Shown: positions 17,524-26,394 of the stretch, one piece after another
How the letters are laid out: each line of letters starts with the position of its first letter
Position numbering within the stretch: the stretch's first letter is position 1
NCBI GenBank assembly: GCA_012033595.1
Contig: JAAUQL010000058.1
Coordinates: 1 to 37,665, forward strand
Direction of reading: 5' to 3'
Source: Cyclobacteriaceae bacterium
GTDB lineage: Bacteria > Bacteroidota > Bacteroidia > Cytophagales > Cyclobacteriaceae
DNA: 37,665 bases
The notes under the pieces: model-generated
The model's database searches: none
What the model saw: the letters and a program-made list of their open reading frames with translations, nothing else
Told to the model about the DNA's origin: nothing
Program-made: the position numbers and the translations under genes

Positions 17524-18120
17524 ATGAAGCTTAGCATTCTCAAAAGCAATAGACAGACGGATCTGATCAGCGCCTGCAGGCGGCAGGAGGCAAAAGCCCA
17601 GCGTGAGCTGTACAATGCCTATGCAGCCCAAATGCTCGGATTGTGCCGCCGCTATGTAAAAGATGAGCTCGAAGCAGAAGATGTGATGGTGAAGGGCTTT
17701 ATGAAAGTACTGACCAAGATCGATCTGTTTGAAGGAAAGGGAAGTTTTGAAGGTTGGATGAAACGGATCATGGTAAATGAAGCCCTGGGCTACATCAGGC
17801 AGAATAAGTCGATGTACGTGGAGGTGGAAATAGAAGCGGCTGACAGAGAGCCTGATTTCGATGCTTTATCGACAAATCTGGAAGTAGAAGAGCTTCTGGC
17901 CATGGTCAACGAACTTCCGGTCGGATACCGGACTATTTTCAATATGTACGCGATAGAGGGCTATTCGCACGGCGAAATAAGCAAAATGCTTAACATCAGC
18001 GAAAACACCTCTAAATCGCAACTAAGCCGGGCAAGGGCTCAACTACAAAAGATATTGCTGGAAAAGGATAAGCAATTGGAAAAAATGAAAATAAATGAAG
18101 ATGGAAAACAAGCTCGATAA
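17524..18120 (+). CDS. RNA polymerase ECF sigma factor, RpoE-like
   Basis: A 198-residue ECF sigma factor. Region 2 is visible in KAQRELYNAYAAQMLGLC and DVMVKGFMKVL; region 2.4 as GSFEGWMKRIMVNEAL; region 4 in ELPVGYRTIFNMYAIEGY with the helix-turn-helix SHGEISKMLNISENTSKSQLSRARAQLQ. This is the common Bacteroidota housekeeping-ECF type (EGYSHxEIxxxLxIxExTSKSQLSRAR), unlike the FecI-type neighbour. Its 3' end overlaps the next gene by 20 bases, which indicates co-transcription with the membrane protein that follows. It probably controls envelope or stress genes, including perhaps its own operon. Confidence 0.93.
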   Translation: MKLSILKSNRQTDLISACRRQEAKAQRELYNAYAAQMLGLCRRYVKDELEAEDVMVKGFMKVLTKIDLFEGKGSFEGWMKRIMVNEALGYIRQNKSMYVEVEIEAADREPDFDALSTNLEVEELLAMVNELPVGYRTIFNMYAIEGYSHGEISKMLNISENTSKSQLSRARAQLQKILLEKDKQLEKMKINEDGKQAR

Positions 18121-18892
18121 TCTGTTTAAAAATAAGCTGGCTTCGCATCAGGCAGCACCATCGCCCCACACCTGGGAAAGGCTGGAAAGGAAACTTGCCG
18201 CCAGGAAAAAAGGAGCCAGGCTGTCAGTGGCCGGCCTAGCGGCTTCAGTGATTCTGTTGGCGGGTTTGGTCTATTGGGGATATCGACTATCTGACACCTT
18301 AAATTATACTGACCGGGAGGTGGCCATGGATCAAAATTCACAAGCGACCAAACAGTTGGATGCCCAAGACAAGGCTGTGGCTGACACAAACCAGAATGCA
18401 ACTGGCAGCTTATTGAAAGATGAGGAAGTGCCCGTCGCAACAGAACCCCATAAAAAAGCCAGTGAATCAGCAGCAGTTGCGCAAGTGAAAAAACCGGTTA
18501 AATCAACGTCAGAAGATATAGCGATGAGACCCACAGAGCCTGCACAAGCGAACCTGGTCGCGGAAGCAACGATAGAGTCAGAGCAAATCAATTCGACTGA
18601 TGAAGAAGAAGTATCCAGCTTAAGCGAAAGCCCTGAAGCACAAAAGCCCGGCATCCCGGTGCAGGCAAAAACTTTCCCGGAGGTAACCGTCACGTACAAA
18701 CGAGGCAAAAGGCCAGTGGTGACAGAAGGAAAGAAGAACATCATTGACAAAGGGATCAACAAGATCACTGAGTTTTCGGACGAGCACCTGCTGACCGAGC
18801 ACAGGAAGGAAGTACTGCGAAATACCAGGGAAGATCTGCTCGCGCTCAATATCGGAAAGCTCATCAAGCCGGACAGAGATTTGGAAAACTAG
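18101..18892 (+). CDS. Membrane-anchored putative anti-sigma factor
   Basis: About 263 residues. The cytoplasmic N-terminus (about 1-40) carries PSPHTWERLERKL, a helical motif commonly seen in proteins encoded right after this type of ECF sigma. A single membrane helix (LSVAGLAASVILLAGLVYWG) follows. The periplasmic part is long and low-complexity, rich in Ala, Glu, Thr and Lys (about 70-200), then a conserved-looking helical end (NKITEFSDEHLLTEHRK). No known domain is recognised. Position and topology suggest it sequesters the sigma factor at the membrane. ATG codons at 18095 and 18101 are both possible; both overlap the end of the sigma gene. Confidence 0.6.
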   Translation: MENKLDNLFKNKLASHQAAPSPHTWERLERKLAARKKGARLSVAGLAASVILLAGLVYWGYRLSDTLNYTDREVAMDQNSQATKQLDAQDKAVADTNQNATGSLLKDEEVPVATEPHKKASESAAVAQVKKPVKSTSEDIAMRPTEPAQANLVAEATIESEQINSTDEEEVSSLSESPEAQKPGIPVQAKTFPEVTVTYKRGKRPVVTEGKKNIIDKGINKITEFSDEHLLTEHRKEVLRNTREDLLALNIGKLIKPDRDLEN

Positions 18893-19032
18893 GACTGAAC
18901 GATAAAAAAAAATTTTATCCCAATGTGGGATGAAAGGATGACCAATTAGATGGCCATCTGTAATGGAGCATGAATACCGCGGGCTTTGAAATGTATAGCA
19001 AAATGAATAATCACAACGGAAATAAACAAACA

Positions 19033-20106
19033 ATGGAAATAATGAGAAATAAACTGATGATATTGGCCATATGCATATTGGGCGCAGCACCACTGGTAAA
19101 GGCAGAAAAACGAGTATCTACTATCACTCCCAAAGACACCATAGAGGTGAAATTTGGCGAAAAAGGCAAAATACTGATACAGGTCGAGAGCAAAGAAGAC
19201 CTCGATGCACTCAAAGAATACGACATCAACAGCATGCTTGAAGACATTAAGGTGCCCGAAGAGACCATCATAACAGAAAAGGTGATTATCAGAGATGAAA
19301 AAGGTACGCGCTATCTGAAAGATAGTATCGAAGATGATGAATTTAGGGAATTGGAAATGGAATTTGAAGAGGAAGAAGATGCCGATGACGAAGTGGAGAT
19401 AAGGCGCCACTATGACCGCAAGCCCAAACGCTTTTCGGGCAGCAAAACAGATTTTGTCGCAGGTTTAGACTGGGGCATCAACAACTTTATGACAGATGGG
19501 CAGTACCCCGATGCCAACGATGACCAATATGCAGTGCGACCGTGGGGTTCGTGGTACGTGGCGCTTGCACCAACATGGCAAACACATATTGCTGGCAAAT
19601 TTGCGATCGATTACGGAGCAGGCTTTAGCTGGTACAACTATAAATTCCAGGATCCGCGCACACGACTGGTAGAGCAAGACGGCTTTGTGGAGTTTGACCA
19701 GTGGGACGTGAACTTGCAGTCGAGCAAAAGCAAACTGACAGTGGCCCATATCAATGCTTACCTGGTACCCGTGCTAGACTTTGGCTATCGCACCAACAAA
19801 AAAACCTACGACGATGGCTTTGTACAAACCAAGACACGATACCGCAGAAATGGATTTAGGATAGGCGCCGGAGGCTATGTAGGCACCCGAATCGACAGCT
19901 ATCAGAAATTAGTGTGGAAAGAAACGGGGCATAAGAGCAAATTGCGCGAACGCGACAATTTCTACCTGGAAAATTTCCGGTATGGAGCCAGGTTTATTCT
20001 TGGCTACGGCGAAGTGGATATGTTTGTAAACTACGACCTGAGCACTGTCTTTGCCAAAGACAAAGGCCCCGAACTCAATGCCATCACGTTTGGCCTTTCG
20101 TTTTAG
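19033..20106 (+). CDS. Outer-membrane beta-barrel protein of unknown function
   Basis: About 357 residues. A signal peptide (MRNKLMILAICILGAAPLVKA) supports a start at 19033 or 19042 rather than 18970. The mature protein opens with a short strand-rich part, then a very acidic helical stretch (about residues 95-125, ending EEEEDADDEVEI) followed by a basic patch (RRHYDRKPKR). The remainder alternates hydrophobic and polar residues with many Tyr/Trp/Phe turns (GWYNYKF-like, GFRIGAGGYVGT, GARFILGYGEVDMFVNYDLS) and ends in GLSF, as barrels do. It follows the ECF sigma and anti-sigma on the same strand and may be their target or sensor. The function is unknown. Confidence 0.65.
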   Translation: MEIMRNKLMILAICILGAAPLVKAEKRVSTITPKDTIEVKFGEKGKILIQVESKEDLDALKEYDINSMLEDIKVPEETIITEKVIIRDEKGTRYLKDSIEDDEFRELEMEFEEEEDADDEVEIRRHYDRKPKRFSGSKTDFVAGLDWGINNFMTDGQYPDANDDQYAVRPWGSWYVALAPTWQTHIAGKFAIDYGAGFSWYNYKFQDPRTRLVEQDGFVEFDQWDVNLQSSKSKLTVAHINAYLVPVLDFGYRTNKKTYDDGFVQTKTRYRRNGFRIGAGGYVGTRIDSYQKLVWKETGHKSKLRERDNFYLENFRYGARFILGYGEVDMFVNYDLSTVFAKDKGPELNAITFGLSF

Positions 20107-20272
20107 CGCCTGGTCACAGCAGTGCAGCGCAAAATGATGACGGCCCAGCCAGTAGGTAAATATGGGCCGCCAGCATGCATGCAGGGCAATGGCGTGATAA
20201 GGACATGGCGCAAAACCGCCAATCGGAGTGCTCAACCCTGTCAAAACTTATCGGAAAATAAACAATGTCGGT

Positions 20273-20303
20273 TTTGAACTTCGATTTTTTTTCCTCATCT
20301 TTG
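20273..20303 (+). promoter_or_regulatory. Promoter for rpmB operon
   Basis: TTTG (20273-20276), a 19-base spacer and CATCTTTG (20296-20303) fit the Bacteroidota promoter form with one mismatch in the -7. It lies about 38 bases before the rpmB start codon. Confidence 0.6.
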
Positions 20304-20341
20304 CAAACCAATTTGTGAATCGACATAATTTACACGAAAAA

Positions 20342-20581
20342 ATGGCTAGAGTTTGTCAAATAACAGGGAAGAAAGCAAGGGTTGGAAACAACGTTTCGCA
20401 TGCGAACAATAAGACTAAAAGGAAGTTTTATCCCAACTTGCAGAAGAAAAGATTTTATATCCCTGAGGAAGACCGCTGGGTGACCCTCAAAGTTTCTACC
20501 ACGGCGATCAGAACAATAAATAAAAATGGTATTACCGCAGTCTTGAAGAAGGCACGTCAGCAAGGAAATATCTTGGTATAA
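20342..20581 (+). CDS. rpmB: 50S ribosomal protein L28
   Basis: 79 residues. The start at 20342 ([24 protein letters not shown]) matches L28; an upstream in-frame extension from 20228 is not part of the protein. Conserved [23 protein letters not shown] and the C-terminal [13 protein letters not shown] and VLKKARQ segments identify the family. The frame is intact. The rpmB-rpmG-DUF4295-ftsY order is standard in Bacteroidota. A promoter-like pair lies just upstream. Confidence 0.95.
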   Translation: MARVCQITGKKARVGNNVSHANNKTKRKFYPNLQKKRFYIPEEDRWVTLKVSTTAIRTINKNGITAVLKKARQQGNILV

Positions 20582-20607
20582 TTTATAGATTATAAAAATC
20601 TTTAAAA

Positions 20608-20789
20608 ATGGCAAAAAGGGAAACAGGGTTCAGGTAATCATGGAATGCACAGAGCACAAAAACTCTGGCTTGTCGGGCACTTCCCGCTACATTACCACGA
20701 AGAACCGAAAAAATACGACAGAAAGATTGGAGTTGAAAAAGTACAATCCGATCATGAAGAAATATACTATTCACAAAGAAATTAAATAA
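20608..20789 (+). CDS. rpmG: 50S ribosomal protein L33, frame broken by one missing base
   Basis: Read as given, the frame stops after ten codons (atg...ttc agg taa). Adding one A to the five-A run at 20613-20617 gives a complete 60-residue L33: [18 protein letters not shown], then [40 protein letters not shown] and a stop at 20787-20789. It therefore exists as a normal gene in every respect except this one base. L33 is almost never a pseudogene between intact ribosomal neighbours, so a sequence error is the likely cause. It is 26 bp after rpmB and 2 bp before the next gene. Confidence 0.88.
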
Positions 20790-20791
20790 TC

Positions 20792-20947
20792 ATGGCTAAG
20801 AAGGTTGTTGCAACGCTAAAATCAAAAGACAGCAAAAACTACGCAAAGGTGATTAGAACGGTACGTTCGGAAAAAACCGGTGCTTACACCTTTAAGGAAG
20901 AAATCGTGAGCTCAGATCACGTTAAGGATCTGTTGGCCAAAAAATAA
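20792..20947 (+). CDS. DUF4295 small basic protein
   Basis: 51 residues, starting ATG at 20792 two bases after the rpmG stop. The sequence MAKKVVATLKSK...NYAKVIRTVRSEKTGAYTFKEEIV...VKDLLAKK is the small, lysine-rich DUF4295 family found in Bacteroidota between rpmG and ftsY. Its constant place beside L28 and L33 suggests a ribosome-associated role, but no function is established from sequence. A terminator follows at 20970-20998. Confidence 0.9.
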   Translation: MAKKVVATLKSKDSKNYAKVIRTVRSEKTGAYTFKEEIVSSDHVKDLLAKK

Positions 20948-20969
20948 CAAGAACCCGTTTCTTTGTTTG

Positions 20970-20998
20970 AAAATCCCTGAATATAAGGGATTTTTTTT
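20970..20998 (+). terminator. Terminator after the rpmB-rpmG-DUF4295 operon
   Basis: AAAATCCCT and AGGGATTTT form a stem over a short loop, followed by a run of eight T (20991-20998). It separates the ribosomal genes from ftsY. Confidence 0.85.
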
Positions 20999-21027
20999 GC
21001 ATTTATACACCTCACTCTCGCGATGTC

Positions 21028-21981
21028 ATGTTCAAGTTTTTCTCAAAAAGCAATAAAGAAAACCTCGATAAGGGCCTGGAAAAAAGCAAGACCAACTTTT
21101 TTTCAAAACTTGGCAAAGCCGTCGTAGGCAAATCGACCGTTGATGAAGAAGTACTCGATCAGCTGGAAGAAATCCTCATTACCTCCGATGTAGGAGTAAA
21201 TACAACCATAAAAATAATAGAACGGATAGAAGCCCGGGTAGCCAGAGACAAGTACCTCAATGCCCAGGAACTAGATCATATCCTCAAAGAGGAAATCGCC
21301 ACCCTGCTTTCCGAAAACAACATCAAAGACCAGGAAGACTTTGAACTGCCCGCTGACAAAAAACCCTACATCATGTTGGTGGTAGGCGTAAATGGCGTCG
21401 GCAAAACCACGACCATAGGCAAATTGGCAGCGCAATTTAAAAACCGAGGCAAAAAAGTAGTGCTCGGTGCCGCTGATACGTTCAGAGCTGCGGCGGTCGA
21501 CCAGCTGATCCTCTGGGGGGAGCGTGCAGGCGTGCCCGTAATATCGCATGGCATGAACACCGACCCGGCATCCGTAGCTTTTGATGCCGTAAAAGAAGGA
21601 GTCAATTCAGGCGCCGACCTGGTGATCATCGACACTGCCGGCAGGTTGCACACCAAGGTGAACCTGATGAACGAGCTATCAAAGATAAAGCGCGTGATAC
21701 AAAAATTTCGCCCGGATGCCCCTCATGAAGTATTGCTGGTACTCGATGGCAGTACCGGCCAAAATGCCGTGATGCAAGCCAGGGAATTTACTAAGGCAAC
21801 CGAGGTGAGTGCTCTTGCCATCACCAAACTCGATGGCACAGCCAAAGGAGGCGTGGTGCTCGGCATCAGCGACGAATTTAAAATCCCTGTAAAATACATA
21901 GGTGTGGGCGAAAAAGTCGATGACCTACAGATTTTCAATAAGACCGAATTTATCGATTCATTTTTCAACAAAAGCAAATAG
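21028..21981 (+). CDS. ftsY: Signal recognition particle receptor FtsY
   Basis: A 317-residue SRP GTPase that receives ribosome-SRP complexes at the inner membrane. The N domain (about 1-105, [19 protein letters not shown]) is followed by the G domain with P-loop [10 protein letters not shown] (about 120-129), the insertion-box segment with [13 protein letters not shown], the switch [16 protein letters not shown], the guanine-specificity [10 protein letters not shown] and the closing [12 protein letters not shown]. It lacks the long acidic A domain, as usual in Bacteroidota. Length is normal. The hairpin at 20970-20998 lies just upstream, so it may have its own promoter. Confidence 0.95.
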   Translation: MFKFFSKSNKENLDKGLEKSKTNFFSKLGKAVVGKSTVDEEVLDQLEEILITSDVGVNTTIKIIERIEARVARDKYLNAQELDHILKEEIATLLSENNIKDQEDFELPADKKPYIMLVVGVNGVGKTTTIGKLAAQFKNRGKKVVLGAADTFRAAAVDQLILWGERAGVPVISHGMNTDPASVAFDAVKEGVNSGADLVIIDTAGRLHTKVNLMNELSKIKRVIQKFRPDAPHEVLLVLDGSTGQNAVMQAREFTKATEVSALAITKLDGTAKGGVVLGISDEFKIPVKYIGVGEKVDDLQIFNKTEFIDSFFNKSK

Positions 21982-22052
21982 CAGTCCTGCCCGCAATAGA
22001 CACCACGCTATGGCATTTGCCCTTTCGAAACCAAATAAGAATTTGAGCAAAC

Positions 22053-22077
22053 AAAAAAAGCAGCCTTACTTCAAGGC
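22053..22077 (-). terminator. Terminator of the DUF6452-DUF6048 pair
   Basis: On the minus strand GCCTT/AAGGC with a 5-base loop is followed by TGC and seven T. The hairpin overlaps the stop codon region of the DUF6048 gene. Confidence 0.55.
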
Positions 22078-22767
22078 CTCTTTCACTTCTTTTTCTTTAT
22101 CGACATAGATGGATTTTTTCCTGAATGGGATCCTGTAAGAAACATAGTAATTGAAACCGAACGACGAGGGTTTGACGTTTTTGCCAAAGCCCGGAATATA
22201 ATATGGTTTCAAGCCTTCTGTTTGGTCTGTTTTCATAAACAACTGGTACCGCACCGTAAAACCCATATACAGATTATTTACCACCTTCACTTTCAATCCG
22301 GAAACCAGCTCCACCCACCGGGCACGTGCATCCGCATTGGCGGCCTGCTGCCAGGCAGAAGGCCATCCGGTGTCTGAAAACAGGAGGGTATGCGTATTGT
22401 AATCGAGCTTATCTTTGAAACTGGCCATAGCATATCGAAATCCGATAAAGGCGATATTGAGTTTGGGATCTTTGTGCATAAAGTTGTAATCCAAGCCCAT
22501 CTTCAGATAGCTGCCATTATTCTCATAGCTGAATGTTGGGTCATCGAGCCTGTATTCAGAAACACCATAATTGGCCACCAAAAAAAACTTATCGATATCG
22601 ATATCAGCCTCCAGCTCAAAAAAATCTCGTTTTTTTGATAATACCATGTACCCCAGCGCGCCCGGATCTGCCCCAATTTTGACCGCCGAAGGCACATATT
22701 TGCTTACCTGGGCAAAAGGGCTATGAGCGAGGCTACACAAAAAAAACAGGCTAAAAATATACTTCAA
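22066..22767 (-). CDS. DUF6048 family outer-membrane-like protein
   Basis: 233 residues with a signal peptide (MKYIFSLFFLCSLAHSPFAQ). The mature part has the VKIGADPGALGYMVLSKKRDFFELEADIDIDKFFLVANYG pattern, a beta-rich series with SYLKMGLDYNF, and a C-terminal YYVSYRIPFRKKS that would close a small barrel. I recognise this as the DUF6048 family, normally encoded next to a DUF6452 gene in Bacteroidota. The biochemical role is unknown. The ATG at 22767 overlaps the upstream gene by 17 bp, so the pair is one operon. Confidence 0.75.
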   Translation of the reverse strand: MKYIFSLFFLCSLAHSPFAQVSKYVPSAVKIGADPGALGYMVLSKKRDFFELEADIDIDKFFLVANYGVSEYRLDDPTFSYENNGSYLKMGLDYNFMHKDPKLNIAFIGFRYAMASFKDKLDYNTHTLLFSDTGWPSAWQQAANADARARWVELVSGLKVKVVNNLYMGFTVRYQLFMKTDQTEGLKPYYIPGFGKNVKPSSFGFNYYVSYRIPFRKKSIYVDKEKEVKEALK

Positions 22768-23305
22768 TGTTCAGGTTTTTGGTGAGTTCATTCAATCGAG
22801 AGAGCTTGCTTCCTACTACCGCGGTTTTTTGAAATGCCGAATCGACCAAAGTCAATTTCGAATAGGAAATCTCAGTTCCACAGTCTTCCACAATGATGCG
22901 CGCGCTGCGCTGGTATTGCACAGACATCGTTAACACGCTGGGGTTTTTATAATAAAAATACTCTTTGCTCAGGCTGTCATACCTGATGGAGTCCAACACT
23001 TCCAACCTGAAGGAGGTCATGTCGGCGGCAGGATTTACCGGAAGATCAAAAATGGAAGCCACGTCTTGTGCATCGTAAAAAACAGAATCGTTGCCTTCGG
23101 CCATGATGCTATAAAAAACCGTATCAATGGGGGTGATCACTACCCTGCCACTTTCCATGGTGTCGGTCTTAAAAAATCCCACCCTCAAAAAATTGTTGGA
23201 GATGGAAGTACAATCTTCGGTTTGGCAGGCGACCATACCCAAAATGGCTGGAATAAGTATCCAAAAATTCGCGAACAGTCCAAACTTCTGTGCTGCTACA
23301 GGCAT
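22751..23305 (-). CDS. DUF6452 family lipoprotein
   Basis: About 184 residues from the ATG at 23305 (MPVAAQKFGLFANFW), giving a signal peptide ending in GMVAC with the lipid-modified Cys. The frame is open upstream to 23479, but that would overlap rimO, which starts at 23470 on the other strand. A TAAATTTG element (minus strand, 23336-23329) lies just upstream of 23305 and supports it. The mature part has TEDCTSISNNFLRVGFF, then STRIDTVFY-like strands and a late DCG motif, typical of the DUF6452 partner of DUF6048. Function unknown. Start choice is moderately sure. Confidence 0.7.
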   Translation of the reverse strand: MPVAAQKFGLFANFWILIPAILGMVACQTEDCTSISNNFLRVGFFKTDTMESGRVVITPIDTVFYSIMAEGNDSVFYDAQDVASIFDLPVNPAADMTSFRLEVLDSIRYDSLSKEYFYYKNPSVLTMSVQYQRSARIIVEDCGTEISYSKLTLVDSAFQKTAVVGSKLSRLNELTKNLNIEVYF

Positions 23306-23328
23306 AAATCTCTTTGCAGGTGAAAACG

Positions 23329-23336
23329 CAAATTTA
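23329..23336 (-). promoter_or_regulatory. Candidate -7 element for DUF6452-DUF6048
   Basis: CAAATTTA on the plus strand reads TAAATTTG on the minus strand and sits about 24 bases before the preferred start at 23305. No clear -33 TTTG. Confidence 0.45.
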
Positions 23337-23442
23337 TTTAATAAATTGAATTTAACGGCCATTTTGAATAGAAGTCTTCGCAGGCCATCAGCCCCCCGTA
23401 AGATCAAACGCATTGCTGCTAAGTGAACCCGCCTTTTTTTAC

Positions 23443-23450
23443 TAGTTTTG
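23443..23450 (+). promoter_or_regulatory. Candidate -7 element for rimO
   Basis: TAGTTTTG matches TAnnTTTG and lies 19 bases before the TTG start codon of rimO, which would give a very short leader. The -33 region is not convincing. Confidence 0.4.
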
Positions 23451-23469
23451 CAATCCAAACAAAAAAAAA

Positions 23470-24789
23470 TTGAAAACAAAAGTTAGCCGCAAAACAAAAG
23501 TTAATCTGGTCACCCTGGGGTGTTCTAAAAACCTGGTGGATTCGGAAGTGATCATGACCCAACTGAAAGGCAATGGAATAGAGGTGGCTCACGAAGCCGA
23601 TGGCAACAAAAATAATGTGGTGATTATAAATACTTGTGGCTTTATCGACAATGCCAAGCAAGAATCGATTGATACCATTTTGAAATATGTGGATGCCAAA
23701 CAAGAAGGACTCATCGACAAAGTGTACGTAACGGGATGCCTCAGCCAACGCTATAGAGATGAGCTGGAGCACGAAATCCCCCATGTAGATGCGTGGTTTG
23801 GTACTATGGAACTGCCGCTGCTATTGAAGAAATTCAAGGCAGATTACAAACATGAGCTCATAGGCGAAAGGATTACGACCACTGCCAAACACTATGCATA
23901 TCTCAAAATTTCTGAAGGTTGCGACCGCCCCTGTTCCTTTTGCGCCATACCCATTATGCGGGGCAAGCACGTCTCAAAACCTATAGATCAACTGGTGACA
24001 GAAGCGAAAAATCTGGCGCGCAATGGCGTGAAGGAGTTGCTCCTTATCGCTCAGGACTCTACCTACTACGGTCTTGATTTGTATAAAAAAAGAAACCTAG
24101 CCGAATTACTGGACAAATTGTCTGATGTGGAAGGCATCGAGTGGATACGCCTGCATTATGCCTTTCCTTCCGGCTTTCCGGAAGATGTACTGGAAGTTAT
24201 AGCACAAAAACCCCGCATTTGCAATTATCTGGACATTCCGCTTCAGCACGCCTCTACAAACATGTTGGAGATCATGCGCCGGGGCACCACACGCGATAAG
24301 ACCGAAGCCCTGCTGGATAAGATCAGAACCAAAGTGCCCGGAATTGCCCTCAGAACCACCATGCTGGTGGGCCATCCGGGAGAAACAAAAAAAGATTTTG
24401 ACGAACTCATGCAGTTTGTGGAAAAATGGAGATTTGAACGACTCGGCGTATTTGCATATTCGCACGAAGACGGCACACACGCCTACAGCTTCAGGGACAG
24501 CATCACCCAAAAGACCAAGGATGCCAGGGTGGGCGCCCTAATGGAACTGCAAGAGCAAATATCGCTGGAGCTTAATGAAAGCAAGCTTGGCAAAACATAT
24601 AAAACACTGATCGACAGAAAAGAATCGGGGTATTTTGTGGGCCGAACCGAATACGACTCTCCCGAGGTGGACAACGAAGTGCTCATCGATGCCAGCCAGC
24701 ATTATCTTAAGATTGGTGATTTCGCCAATATACGCATCATTGAGGCACGGGAATTTGACCTGGTTGGCATCCCTGTTGTAAACAAATAG
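23470..24789 (+). CDS. rimO: Ribosomal protein uS12 (Asp) methylthiotransferase RimO
   Basis: A 439-residue radical-SAM enzyme that adds a methylthio group to Asp of ribosomal protein S12. The N-terminal UPF0004 domain holds three conserved Cys (C18 in LGCSKN, C56 in NTCGF, C90 in TGCLSQRY) for the auxiliary Fe-S cluster. The radical-SAM motif is C151-xxx-C155-xx-C158 in EGCDRPCSFCAIP. The HLxxPLQHAS segment appears as LDIPLQHAS, and a C-terminal TRAM domain ends the protein (GKTYKTLIDRKESG). SGCDRPCSFC with GCSKNLVDSE marks RimO rather than MiaB. It starts with TTG. It leads into bshC after 43 bp. Confidence 0.95.
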   Translation: MKTKVSRKTKVNLVTLGCSKNLVDSEVIMTQLKGNGIEVAHEADGNKNNVVIINTCGFIDNAKQESIDTILKYVDAKQEGLIDKVYVTGCLSQRYRDELEHEIPHVDAWFGTMELPLLLKKFKADYKHELIGERITTTAKHYAYLKISEGCDRPCSFCAIPIMRGKHVSKPIDQLVTEAKNLARNGVKELLLIAQDSTYYGLDLYKKRNLAELLDKLSDVEGIEWIRLHYAFPSGFPEDVLEVIAQKPRICNYLDIPLQHASTNMLEIMRRGTTRDKTEALLDKIRTKVPGIALRTTMLVGHPGETKKDFDELMQFVEKWRFERLGVFAYSHEDGTHAYSFRDSITQKTKDARVGALMELQEQISLELNESKLGKTYKTLIDRKESGYFVGRTEYDSPEVDNEVLIDASQHYLKIGDFANIRIIEAREFDLVGIPVVNK

Positions 24790-24832
24790 TGAAATTGCAG
24801 GTTATGGAATTCACAATAAACCCATCTCATAG

Positions 24833-26394
24833 ATGAACTTACATCAGCTTGATTTTGAGGAGACCAAGCTTTTCTCTCCTATTTTTTTAGATTACATCGC
24901 CAACAAAAATGACCTCCGCCCCTTTTATGCTTATCGACCGGATATAAATTCCTTTGGCGAGGCTATCGCCAATAGAAACTTCGACGATAGCAAAAGACCC
25001 GATCTGGTGGGCGCCCTCCAGTCGCAATATCAAGGGTTGGAAATGAGTGCTGCGCTAAGCCACAACATTACCCAACTTTCCGCACACAATACCTTTACTA
25101 TTACTACCGGTCATCAACTCAATATTTTCACCGGCCCCCTTTATTTTATTTATAAAATCGTGGCCACCATCAATGCAGCCAGGCAACTAAACAAGCAATA
25201 CCCGCAGCAGCATATTGTGCCGGTCTATTGGATGGCCACAGAAGATCATGATTTTGAAGAAATCAATCATATTAATTTATTTGGAAAAAAACACGTCTGG
25301 GAAAGTGAAGAACAAGGCCCGGTGGGCAAATTCAAAACCTCATCCCTCCGTGAGATGCTGTCCACTATCGAAGGATTGCCCGACTTTGTGACCAAAGCCT
25401 ACACAAGCCAGCAAGACCTTGCAGCAGCCACACGCTATCTGGTCAATCAGCTATTTGGCGAGCAGGGACTCGTGGTTCTGGACGCCAACGACAAACACCT
25501 CAAGGCTCACTTCAGACACATCATCAAAGACGACCTGGTAGCGCATAGCGCTCACCGGCATGCGACGGCAAGCAGTGAACGCCTGGAAGACAAAGGATAC
25601 AAAAACCAGATATTCCCCAGACCCATCAATTTGTTTTACATGGAACCTGGTGTGCGCGAAAGAATAGAAGAGCACAATGGTAATTATCAGGTGCTCAACA
25701 GTGCAGTTGCCTGGTCAAAAACGGAAATCGAAAGTATAATAGCAGAAAAGCCCGAAAAATTCAGTCCAAATGTGGTGCTGCGCCCGGTATATCAGGAAAC
25801 TATCCTTCCAAACCTGGCCTATATCGGGGGGCCTGCCGAGTTGGCCTATTGGCTTCAGCTAAAGAGCGTTTTTGATCATTTCCAACTTCCCTTTCCCGTG
25901 CTGCTGCCACGATCATTTGCCCTCATCGTCCCTAAAGCCATATCTACAAAGTTGCTTAAACTCGAATTGGAGGTGAAAGATGTCTTCGATGATTTTGACA
26001 GCTTAAAAGAAAAAGTCTTATACAAAGATCGTGAACCGCAACATGACCTGAGCTCAGAAATAGCCGAAATCGAAAATATATTTAGAAAAATAGTTTCGAA
26101 AGCGGCCAATATCGACAAAAGCATGGAAGGCTACGTGCTTAGCGAACACGCCAAGGTGGAAAAAGAGATGCTAAACATGCAGAAAAGACTAAAGAAAGCC
26201 GAGGAGCAGCGCGAAGAAATACAGATAAAGCAACTGCAATCTATCCTTGCCAAATTATTCCCCAATGGTCATCCGCAGGAACGGGAAGACAACTTCCTGA
26301 ATTTTTCATCAACAATCCTGAGTTTGTTCTGGAGTTGACCGAACTTCTCGATCCATTTACCTTGAAATACAACGTGCTGACGGCAAATGCTTAA
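24833..26394 (+). CDS. bshC: Bacillithiol biosynthesis cysteine-adding enzyme BshC, C-terminus frameshifted
   Basis: BshC joins L-cysteine to GlcN-malate, the last step of bacillithiol synthesis. The N-terminal FSPIFLDYIAN, the core with ITTGHQLNIFTGPLYFIYKI, WMATEDHDFEEINH and RPVYQETILPNLAYIGGPAELAYW, and a coiled-coil region near residues 380-470 are all characteristic. As given, the frame runs off at FSSTILSLFWS and stops at 26338. Adding one T to the five-T run at 26302-26306 restores NFLNFFINNPEFVLE...TANA and a stop at 26392-26394. That gives 520 residues, the normal family length. The corrected end overlaps the next gene by 8 bp. bshA is in the same window on the other strand; no bshB is seen. 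Confidence 0.9.

Noticed and set aside
18916-18931. ATCCCA/TGGGAT hairpin as terminator after the anti-sigma gene
   Set aside because: Loop is only three bases and there is no T run on the plus side.
20228-20341. N-terminal extension of L28
   Set aside because: L28 begins with [11 protein letters not shown]; the upstream part contains the promoter.
22751-23479. DUF6452 protein starting at 23479
   Set aside because: That start overlaps the rimO start region on the opposite strand and adds a basic, non-signal N-terminus; the internal ATG at 23305 gives a proper lipoprotein signal and has a -7 element upstream.
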